A DNA stretch of 64,000 nucleotides from Saturnia japonica. Taxonomy: Eukaryota; Arthropoda; Insecta; Lepidoptera; Saturniidae. The stretch spans positions 11,306,501 to 11,370,500 of the forward strand of contig CM065321.1 of NCBI GenBank assembly GCA_033032175.1, written 5' to 3'. This document shows, piece after piece, positions 43,385 to 55,300 of this stretch. The position numbers were made by a program, and so were the translations under genes. The notes under the pieces are model-generated. The model was not told the DNA's origin. It did not search any database and saw nothing but the letters and a program-made list of their open reading frames with translations. The stretch's first letter is position 1, and each line of letters begins with the position of its first letter.

Positions 43385-46300
43385 CTGAAAACAAAACCGA
43401 CAACTATACTAACACACATACACAACATAGCTATTTGTACCATGAACATATGCGGAGATTCAAATCTTTGCCTGTACCTCCGTATCACATACCCAAAATT
43501 AAATACCTCTATTTATGAAGCGAATCGTCTTTAGGAACGATGAGAGTCAAATTCCAAGGTCGAACGAATCTTTATGCATCGTTTCTGATGCATAATTATT
43601 ATAGAAAATATGTACATATTTGAGTAGAGAAAACGAAAATAGCTATATAATAATTATAAGAGAAAAATGAGGGCGACAGAATAAGACAAATGTTGCGTAT
43701 ATTATTATGAAAAAAATAAAATCATAGGAACATAGCAGTGTTACATATATTTTGTAGGGTATAAAAATATTTGACCTACTACGATTATCCAGGCATAAAA
43801 CGGACTAAACCACGCACTTATTTCCTCTTAATGAAAATAATGATCTAAAGTGAGTAGACATTCTAAACAGAAAATATATAAATAGAGTAGTACGGACGCA
43901 GTACATTACTTACAATGGACTTAATAATGTAATCCGTTGCGTTGTCCGTGTTGAAACCGGACCAGTCATCAAGAATATAACTGATACACGCCGCGCAGTA
44001 CACGAAGCGCATGTCAGACTCACAGCCAGAGAGCGTCGCTGCGAAATTACCTTCTTCAGTCTGTAGCGCCTTTATACCTTGGAAACATTGACATAATAAT
44101 ATGATTATCTATACCATTAATCAAATTGGTATCTGTTTGTAATGTCAAAATAACAACTTTTTACCAAATGCATATGATAAACTATAAACGATACCTACTT
44201 ACTACAAAAAAAAAAAACATTTTTATAATTGTTGTCTATCTGTCTGTTTCTTCCGGGTAATCTCCGAAACGGTTGGTCCGATTTTAACGGAACTTTCACT
44301 GGTAGATAGCTGATGTTATAAGAAGATACTTAGGCTACTTTTATTTCAGAAAAATAATTAGGGATCCGCACAAATAAAATAAACTGGTCATGGTGAATCT
44401 ATTCGGCGCTTAAATGGCTTACGCTGAGTAAACCATAAGAGATATATCAAAGTATTGTACTACATAATTGTAGATATTAAAAAGACCTATAAAAAATTGA
44501 GAGAGTAGTTATGTCTACCTTCTAAGGAACACACATAACAAGCATTTTTGTTTTTAAAATAGCCGGGAGCGTATTTTACTGTCCACGCGAGCGAAGCCGC
44601 GGGCACTGCTAGTAGTATATCATATAGAATCTATATATTATTTCTCAAAGGTGTTTTTGGTGGCAACGTCATCGGTATCTCTCTCAATTATTCATAATTA
44701 ACGATTAAAACAACCTGTATGTATGTTATAGGCTGATTGCCGAAAGCGCGGCTATCCTGCTAGTCTGCGGGACGGGTAAGGGGAAGAAGAACGACCAGTT
44801 AGCTATTCAGTTGCCGGAAAGTTGTCCCTTAGAAAGACGCCTTTGCCCAGCAGAGCGACACTTATAGGCTGATATTATTTATTATTATTTTAGTTAAAAG
44901 TGTCTCACTAACAGACTAAACAAAATATAAAGAAAGTAACACGGATTAATTCAAACGTATCTAAGGAATTATTAATGAAACGTGATTTTCACGATAATTT
45001 TAAAACATACATAATTTAAGGTAAAAACGTAATTTCCAGCAGTTACTACGCATATAACCGGCATTATAACCATTTATAACGGGTTTTGATCTTTAAATGT
45101 CACGGTTATATCAGCATCGCAACCAAGTAGTACCCACCTTATGGTCAGATTTTGAATTATTTTAAAACCTCGAGTGCTACCGGGTGCTTTAATCCGTTAT
45201 ATGGAACCTTAATAAAAACAATGTATTCGATCCATGAACATTAGTTTTTTTTTTAATTCATCAGGCAACTTTGTATGTTATTATATGTATGTATGTATGT
45301 ATCCTACGTTAGCATAGAAAGCAAGTATATTATCGGACACCCCCATGTCAAATGACCACCATTTTTTGATAGCATAATCACACAATTTAAACCTTAACAT
45401 GTCTTTCATATACTCAAGTTTGGAAAAAAATAGCAACTATAGCAATCAAAAAGCATTGTTCCACAATCATAGAAGTAAGCAATGCTTGTTCAAAATATAT
45501 AATTGTTTCTCGGAAACGACGCTATCGGTTTGGATTTTGAAATTTTGTGTTAGACATTATTTTAGTTACCAGGTTTATCTAGATAGGATTTTTTAAGGTT
45601 ATATTTCTTTTGGTGCCTTTTTTATAGCTGGTAAAATTGAGAGCTGCGCGCGCATCATATGACGGACGTGTGACTTATTGAAGTGGTAATAATTTGAATT
45701 CAAATAAAAAAATGTCAGTAAAATGACTTTACATTATTATCATTGATGACTAACTTCATCATGTTGTTGTCAAACAAGATAAAAAATTTGCAGTCATGCT
45801 TGTTTTGTTACGCCATATAAGTAACTATAGCTTCTTAGGTATATAAGTCAACACACAATTATTATATTTTCAATACATAATGCGTACCTCGTTCACACAC
45901 AATCCATATGTGAAATAATTACCTATATCTATTTGTTACAAATAGTTTGCTAATCTATTTATATAAGTAAATAAAGTGATAGGTTTGCTGTTGTGCGCGC
46001 ATCACGCAAAAAATACTGGATAGATTTTGATTATTTATCTAACAAAGATATCACAATATGTTCTTAAGCAATAATTATGTAGTTAATGCGTGCGGAGCCG
46101 CGAGCACAGCTAGTATTTTAGTAACAGAATCATGCTGTAAGCCCATTTATGAGTCCACAATTCATAGACTTACAAAAACACATAATAATCTCGTTGAAAG
46201 TAACATATTATTATGTATATAGAAGCTTACCTTCAACCAAAGCTTTTCTATTAATCCTAGAGAGGTCGTCACCGAGCGCTAGCAGTATACACAAACCAGT

Positions 46301-49300
46301 GTATGTCATGGCCAAATGACCACACCTGTACTGACTATTGGCCTGATCTAAATTTATGTTGACTGTTGATGAACCTTGGAAACCACACATAGACATGTCC
46401 CCAGCTGAAAACATAATACATACATTAATAATATTCACCTATGGAATGGGCTATGCTCGGACTCTTTTTGTGTAGAAAAAATGAAGAGGTCAGCACATAA
46501 CCAAAGTCAACGAAATAACCCTAAGAATTGCTAAACTAAGTGACAGTAAGCAACTGCTCATAAAACAAATGGCCGATGGCGTCGAAGAGTTCTCAAGTGG
46601 AGGTCATGTACCGGAAAACGCAGCACGGGCAAACCTGCCACAAGATGAACTGACGAACTAGTGAAGATTGCGAGGTCCCGCTGGGTGGAAGCATTACAGG
46701 ACTGGTCATTTCGGCTATTATTGGGGCAGGCTTATTTTTAGGCCGCCTCCTCCTCCTCCTCCTCCTCGACCAGTACAAGCTGAGGCGCCTCCCCAGGGTA
46801 GGGAGAAGGCATTGGCGAATGCGGTGAGTGGGCTGGAGCGGTCCATCCGTTCCACTGTCGGGGAGATAATGGACGCCCGGTTCGACAGTTTTTTTTTTTT
46901 TCTCTTTATTTGGTTAGCCAACAGTTGTACAATATTTCTTTAATTAACATACAGTTTATGAAAATATGCTTAAAAGTACTAACTAATTATAGGCTAACAC
47001 AGCATGCAAAATTATATTAGCTAATTATGTCATAAACAATATAATAAAACAAACTAACAAAAAAAAACCAATGATGTCTAAAACATTACTTAGAATAAGC
47101 AGTGATACATTTTCGATATTTCGATAAAGTGTCCACATGAATATCTGCTGTTAAACTCACACTGTTGTATAATTTACACATTCTAGGAATGGGCGAGTTA
47201 TTTCCAAGCACTGTCCTACGGAGAGGCGGAACTAAAGGAGTTATTATGTGACGAGGATATCTAATAGGCACTCTATAATTAACCATTTGAAGGATTTCCG
47301 GACAATCAATTTTGTTTCTTACAAGTTTATATAAGATCCAAAATATCTCTACGTTTAGAGAGTGCTATAATTTTAAATTATTTCATTCTATCTATGTATG
47401 ATTTATTTTTATTTGCTTTGCCTACGGAGTACATCAAGTGGTATAAAAACTTTTTCTGTATACGTTCAATCCTAAGAGAGTGCGTGGCATAGTGTGGTCT
47501 CCACACTACACTACAATATTCTAATATGCTGCGCACAATATCATTGTAAAGTAATATTTTAGTTTGGGGCTTGCGGAATTCCTTACCACTTCTGATTATA
47601 AAACCTAAAGACTTAAACGCTTTTTTGAGTATTTGACAGACATGAGGCACAAAAGTTAAATTTCTATCAAACGTGATCCCCAAATCTCTAATAACTTCTA
47701 CCTCTTCTATATTGTGACCTGTAATGTTATAAGTAGAAGTTATGAAGTTATTTTTTCGTGTGAATTTCATATGTACGCATTTTTTAGAATTAAGACTCAT
47801 GAAATTAATTTTACACCAATCAATAAGTCTATTGAGATCCTGTTGCAGTAAAAAAACATCTTCAACACAATCTACAATTTTTAAAAATTTTAAATCATCT
47901 GCAAACAGGAACGGCTTTGAGTTATAAAAAGAAGGAGGATTTCAGTTTGGAAGTAAATGGCCGGCTCCTGCCAAAAAAGGTAATCCGCCCACCTTTAGCG
48001 GCCGACAAAAGGCCTGCGGCGGGGAAAAGACCAAGGCCGGCCGCTGGAACCGGACCTGCGAGCTCTGCTGGCCGCAGTACCGGGTCTGTACCGGCGGGAG
48101 CGACAAGGCCCCGGTCTGTGTCCCGGGCAAGATCAGAGGGGGTGAGCGTGGCAACTCCAACACCGTTGGGCATGGAGTGGGAAGCGCTCCCAGCCTCGAC
48201 CATAGCGCAGACCTCGACTGGAGCTGAGGCAGCGTGGACAACGGTGGTCCGGCGTCGGCGAAAGAAGACTGTCGCTGCTCAGGCAGTAGTTGCGAGGGCA
48301 GGCGCTCCTACGCTGCAGAAGGTTGCCGGGGCCAAGCCTAAGGCCAAGCTCCCCTCGTCTGCTAAGGCGGCTGCGGTGGTAATCACACTGCAGCCTGAGG
48401 CTTTGAGCAAGGGGATGACCTATAGGGCGGCCCTGGTCAAAGCAAGGGAGAGCATTGATCTGCCGGAGCTGGGGATCCTGAAGTTGACAACCCGGGAATC
48501 TGCTACGGGCTCTCGGGTTATTAAGATCCCTGGCGTTCTGGGAGGGGATCGGGCGGACGCTCTGGCCGTCAAACTAAAGAGGGCCCTAGAAGACGTGGCT
48601 ACGGTGACGAGGCCCACGAAAAAGGTGGACTTGAGGTTGGTCGGTCTCGACGATACCGTGGAGAAGGAAGAAGTTGTTGCGACCGCGGCGAGGAAGGGGG
48701 GGTGCGAGCCAGCCGAAATTAGGGCTGGCGAATTGCGCCCATACGGGAGGAGTGCATATGCGCTGCATATGACTCTGCCCCTCGCCGCGGCCAAGGTGTT
48801 AGTTGAGGCCGGCCGCCTACTTGTGGGGTGGAGTTCTGCCCAGGTGCAGGTAATGGAGGACAAGCCCATGCGTTGTTATAAATGTATGGGCTTGGCCCAA
48901 ACACGCGCGTTATGCACGTCGGACGCGGAGAGGGGGCTGCTTTGCTTCCGGTGCGGGGAAGCGGGGCACATGGCGGTGGACTGTAGGGCTAGTGTCCTAC
49001 GCTGCGCAGTGTGCGCTGATGGGGGGAGGCCCTCAGCGCATCAGATGGGGGGAAGGGAGTGTAGGCCCCCTCCTGTCAGGAGGGGGGTGCAGAGGATGGC
49101 TGCATCGGGAGTGGGTGGCCCTAGGCCTGAGGTAGCTGCTATGGATTCTTAATGGAGTACACCCATGGTAGCTACCTTCAGGGGAATTTAAACCACTCCG
49201 CCACTGCACAGGATCTCTTTGTTCAGTCAGTAGCGGAGTGGAATATCAATGTTGCGGTTGCCGCGGAGCCTTACCACGTTCCGGCCCAGAATAAATGGGC

Positions 49301-52300
49301 TGGGGACCTGGGTGGCTCCGTGGCAGTATATAGTCCAGAAACGCCCCTCTACATCAAAGAGAGGGGGGCGGGGTTCGTAGCGGTCACCTGGGGAGGGTGC
49401 GCCATTATAGGGGTGTACTTCTCCCCTAACCGAGCCCTAGTGGAGTTCGAGGCTTTTTTCGACTCCTTGGGGCTGGCGGTGAGGCGGCTATCGCCGCTCC
49501 CCATTATCCTGCTTGGAGACCTGAATGCCAAGTCAGGGGCGTGGGGGGCGGTGGCCACGGACCCTCGAGGCACGGCCGTTGAGGAGTGGGCGGTCCAAGT
49601 TGGGCTGTCCCTCCTCGACAGGGGGATGACGCACACGTGCGTGCGATATAACGGGGGGTCGGTGGTGGACTTGTCGTTCGCCACTCCGTCTGACGCACGC
49701 CGTGTGCGAGGATGGAGAGTACTGGAAGAGGTGGAGACCTTATCTGATCACAGATATATCCGATTTGAGGTCTCTACCTCCTCCGGAGAGCTAGCGTCCA
49801 GCCCTCGTAGCGGGGCAGCATTCCCCCGCTGGGCGCTTGGCCGCCTTGACAGAGAAAAAGCGGAAGAGGCGGCCATCGTCCAGAGCTGGCTGGCGCCAGC
49901 TAGGAGGACTGAAGATGTTGACGCGGCTGCAGACTAATTTCGTGAGGCTCTCACGGAGGTCTGTGACGCGTCGATGCCGCGGAGCAATAATCGCCCGCAG
50001 AGGCGGGCGGTTTACTGGTGGTCACCGGAGATTGCCGATCTCCGGGTGGCCTGCTCCGCGGCGAGGCGGCTGCTTACCCACAGCCGCCGGCGGCGAAGGC
50101 AAGAACCGGGGGAGGAGGCCCGGCTGTATGTCGCTTACAGGGAGGCAAGGAGGACACTGCAGGTGGCCATAAGCCGGGCCAAAGACATTGCGTGGGGGAA
50201 ACTCCTTGAGACGCTGGATCGGGATCCGTGGGGGCGCCCGTACATAGTGGCCCGAAAGAAATTCCGAGGTCAGGCGCCCCCGATCACGGAGACCCTCCAG
50301 CCGGAGTTCGTGGAAAGGGTCGTGGGATATTTGTTCCCCGACCCTCCAGAGTTCCTCTCACCGGCGATGCCTCCCCCGGGAGATACTGCTGCGGAGGAGC
50401 CGGCTATGCCTCATCTCATAACTGATACGGAGATGGGGCTGGTGACAGAGCGCCTCCGTAGCAAACGGAGGTCCCCTGGCCCGGACGGGGTACCGGGCCA
50501 GGTGCTATTTGTGGCGTTAGGCCATATGGGTGGGATGCTTCGGGAGCTGTTTGATCGGTGTTTATCGGTCGGACAGTTCCCGAAGCTCTGGAAGGAGGGG
50601 CGGCTCTGCCTTCTGGCGAAGGAGGGCCGCCCTCCGGTTTGCCCGTCAGCGTACCGGCCCTTGGTGTTGCTGGATGATGCGGGAAAGCTGTTTGAGCGAA
50701 TAGTGGCTTCCCGTGTCATCCGGCATATTGAGGAAGTAGGGCCAACACTTTCTGACGGGCAGTTCGGCTTCCGGAGAGGGCGCTCAACGCTGGACGCACT
50801 CTCCCACCTGAAGAGCCTGTCTGCGGGGGTGACCGGAGGTGGAGGTAGGTTGTTGGCGGTGTCGCTCGACATCGCCAACGCCTTCAACAGCCTGCCGCAT
50901 GGGGTTATACGAGAGGCGCTCCGATATCACGGAGTACCCTCGTACCTGCGGCGGCTGTTGGAGGACTACCTTCAGGGCAGGGTGGTTGCCTACGTGGACG
51001 GGCGAGGGACGATCGTCCGGCGAAGTGTGGGGTGTGGCGTTCCACAGGGGTTGGTGTTGGGGCCACTCCTGTGGAACATGGGCTACGACTGGGTGCTCCG
51101 CGTAGCGCTCCCTCCGGGGGTGCGCATAATCTATTACGCGGATGACACCCTAGTCGTGGCCCATGGGTCCAACTGGGGAGAGGTCGCGCGCCTGGCCACG
51201 GAGGGAGTGTCCCTCGTGGTCAGGCGTATAGAATTGTTAGGCCTCAGGGTGGCGGTAGAGAAAACCGAGGCCCTACTGTTCCACGGGCCTCGGTGTGGGC
51301 CGCCTCCTGGAGCCCACATACAAGTTGAGGGGGAGAGGGTCCGGGTTGGGGCCCAGATGAAATATCTGGGCCTCATCCTGGACGGACGTTGGCGGTTCGA
51401 GTCTCATTTCAAGGGACTCGAACCGCGGTTGGTGGGAGCGGCGGCGGCTCTTGGTCGGCTCCTCCCGAATTCGGGGGGACCGGGTGCAAGATGCCGTCGC
51501 TTATTCATGGGAGTCGTGCGGAGCATGGCCGTCTACGGGGCACCGATCTGGGTGGATGCTCTCAGCGCCACTAATAGACGAGTGCTGCGTGCAGCACAAC
51601 GTGTGGTGGCGCTGAGAGCCATCCGCGGGTACAAATCGGTGTCCGCGGGGGCGGCCTTTGTGCTCGCCGGCTACCCGCCGTGGGAGTTGGAGGCGGAGGT
51701 GCTCGCCGCCGTGTATAGGGACACGGCGGCGAGGAAGGAAAGAAGGGAGCCTCCAGCTCCCACAGAGGTGGCAAATATGAGGGCCCTAAAGGAGGGGGTA
51801 ATTGGGAGATGGGGGGAGGACCTGGCGGACGCGCGGTATGGTAAATATACCATAGACGCCGTCCGTCCGGTCCTAAGAGAGTGGTGTGTTAGGGAGCGTG
51901 GTTCCCTCACGTTTCGACTGGTGCAGGTGCTGTCCGGACATGGTTGTTTCGGATGGTTCCTGCACCGGATCTCACGGAGGGAGTCGACCACCGCGTGTCA
52001 TGAGTGCGGTGCTGCCAATGATACCGCACAGCACACTCTTTCAGGGACCTCTCACTCCCAAGTGTGGTTCGCGCCATGCTCGGTAGCGAGAGGTCGTGGG
52101 AGGCGATGGCCTCCTTCTTCGAGGAAGTTATATCGCAGAAGGAGGCTGCGGAGAGGGCACGCGAAGATGATTCTCTGAGCGGTCCTCTCCGCCAAAGACG
52201 AACGGGCGGCAGGAGAAGGCGATTCGTCCGCCAACTCCCGCCGCCTTAGCTGAACCAGGGAAGACGGGGGGGGGGGGGGGGGGGGGAGTCTTCCCAATGC

Positions 52301-55300
52301 ACAGGTTCGGCGGCTGTGGGAGACAGTTAGGGTTGTACCGAATTGTCTCCCTTTTGCGGTGGCCCGGCAGTAGTAGCAGGGCCTGCCGCCAGGGCGACGT
52401 GGTTGAATGCAACCGCGAGCCCACGTCGCCCCTCTAAGGCGACTGAGATACACCGTGGAGTTTTAGTGAGTAAGAGTCTCACATAACCACTCGTCCTCTC
52501 CCGGGCGGGTGTGTACCCATGACGGGTTTCTCCACGTTAAAAAAAAAAAAAAAAAAAAGGCTTATGTCCAGCAGAGGACATCTTTCAACTGAGATGATGA
52601 TGATGGAAGTCTCATATATCATTACTAGCTGTACTCCACGGTTTCACCTGTGTTAATATTATCTGACAATCACCGCGCTGCCAACGCACCCGTGTAGCCC
52701 ATCAAAACTGTTCTCACTTCCCACAAGAACAAATTATTTTAATTTTCCATTATCTCCTAAACTATGTGTCCAAATAACATGCTATAAATGGTGAAATTTT
52801 ACTTCATAAAATTGTCTTTATGAAGATTACTTCCGTATTTTGTTCGTATGGATTAATATAATATGCCATGTCAAAAATAACGCTCAGAAATAAATTTTTC
52901 AACAAAAAGAATTGCATTATACCTTATTGTGGCTTGTGTACAAGAGATAGACATATTATGCCATCGCGGACTTTTTTAAGATATACTAAGGGCCAATATT
53001 GTTGTTGAACATTGTATTTACGTAGCATTAATCATTAAGCCAGCGCACGCAGATAAATCAGTTCGGAAGGGCTTTCACTTGCGATTTACTTAACAAAAGT
53101 CAATATTTAAGGCTAGCTGAGAGTTGTAGCCTACACTATTCCTCGTGAATCTGACTATCATATAGAAAAAGAATTTTACGAATCCGAAAGGTTCTATAGC
53201 TTAGTGTGTTTAAACAATCAAACAAAAAGCTTTTCCGCTTTATTATATGAAATAGTTTAGTTATAACAAGTATCTACCTTATTTAAATAACTACATACAA
53301 TTAATTAACAGTTGGATGTTTAATTAATTCAAAGCTTGATAAAGAGGATAATATTGCAACCTTGTAGTTAAAAATTTAAATTTACTGACTTAATTACAAC
53401 ATACATGAGATAAAATTAATATGTTTCGTAGTTTCTTAATTCAACAAGAATAGTTGATGGCATATTGTTGAGATTGTTTAATGTATTAACATTTTAATAT
53501 TTCCTGTTAACAATTTTAACAAAAGTATGTACATACATATTATTTTATAACTTTTATATTTGATGACGCTAATAACATGAAGATTTGTGTATTTTAATGG
53601 CAAAGATATAATTCATCTATATACAATCATAATAATAACAGCCTGTTTGTTTCCCACTGCCAGAGAAAGCCTCTTCCCAAGGGAAGGCAAGCCCATGACA
53701 TTTTAGCGATTTCAAACACTGAGAAGTCAACAGTTCTATAATTTACCCACATACAGTGTGTATACTACAAGAACATTTCTCAGGCATTCAGGTTTCCTCA
53801 CGATGTTTTTCTTCACCGTCACTCAATAGTGTTACCAATTTTAATTAGTAAATGTACTCGAATTCGAAAAATTCGTTTATAACATACATGCCCAAGTTCG
53901 GACCCGGACATCGGATCGATATTCCGCCAGTCTAAATCACTAGACCACCAAGGCGTAATTTATCAAATATACTTAAAATAAAATATGTTGCTATTGCAGC
54001 TGTTGTATACTTATAAGAAAACCACTTTTTGGTTTAAAAGTCAAGATATTTTTTGATATTGAATTAATTTCTTATTGAACTAAACTGAATAAAGATTATT
54101 TTGATTTTGTTAGAGTTTGTAAGTAACAAGTACTAAGCAGAATGTTTAAAGAAGTTTCAATTGTTACAATGTTTCAATTTCACAATCAGGAACAAGTTTG
54201 AATAATAGTAATTAATTGTGGTACCATTAAGGTATCAAACACCTTAAATAGCATTTATTTGTAAATTTGACAATGCTATAAGCAATAAAACTTGTTAAAA
54301 GACTCAATGTACTTAGAAGTCATCAACATTATGACCCAATATAGGGTCAAAACATTCATAAGTAGTTATACATTTAGATTTTAGACTAATATTGTTATTT
54401 TGTCATATAAATTAATTATCAATAGTCTGTAATTATTGTACTCAAATGTAAATAACAAAATAATGCCACCTCTATGTCACATTATATTGTAAATAATATG
54501 CACAAACTACTATTAATATGGAAGCTTCTTAGAGTTACCACACAATTCATATGCTTTATTATATTATTGGAATTCTAAATTTATCACAACCATAGCTGTT
54601 TGTTGATGTAGTATTATTATACAATATCATAACATAACATACTATGACACCTGTATCACTGAAGGGTTAGGCAGAGGTGTGCTAATGTACATCTATGTAT
54701 TAAGTAAATTAATCTAATTTAATGATGATATGATGATAATTTAATAATAACATATGAATTAATTTAATATAATATAATATGTAATCGGGAACAGAGCCAA
54801 ACTCTTGAGTTGCTACTGGAATTTTCATAGAAAAACCCAATAATACTTTGCATGACCTGGGAATCTAACTCAGTATATACATGTATATACAACATATGTA
54901 TGTATAATAAAAAAATACCCATTAAATAAACTATACCTCTGATAGTGCATACTAAATAATTTATTACAAATTATATTCAATATATCATCAGTGATACTGT
55001 AAATTGGGCTAAGTCATTATGAACCAGTTAAAAGGAGAGAGAAAACCTTTATAAAATAACTATACAATGAATGTTTGGGACAGTCTTCATAGAACATATT
55101 GCAGTATCACTGATGATGATAAACATAGCAAATGATGATGATGGTGATAATAAAATAATTATACCAAAAAAATATTTCAATTCTCACTTTGTTTATTAGG
55201 GTGCACTTGCAGTCTATAAAGCCATTCAATTATTCTAGACCTCAGCTCTAAGGAAACAGATGAAATAGATCCCAACACATCCAATCCAGCCAGTGAGAAA

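Larger units (their letters stand above)
46736..52558 (+). mobile_element. R1-clade LINE inserted into the RTE relic, itself interrupted
   Basis: A LINE bounded by the target duplication AGGCTTAT (46728-46735 and 52558-52565; the first A is ambiguous with the poly(A) tail). It is 5'-truncated within ORF1, carries ORF1 (split), ORF2 (one nonsense codon, one frameshift), a 3' UTR with a G21 tract and an 18-20 nt poly(A) tail. Total without the inserted minus-strand LINE is about 4.8 kb. G+C-rich against an AT-rich host. It lies in PGGT1B intron 2, antisense to the gene. Confidence 0.9.

Noticed and set aside
47917..47942. ATG at 47917 as the true start of R1 ORF1
   Set aside because: These bases belong to the minus-strand LINE insertion. 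The ORF1 frame continues from 46736-46891 through the duplication.
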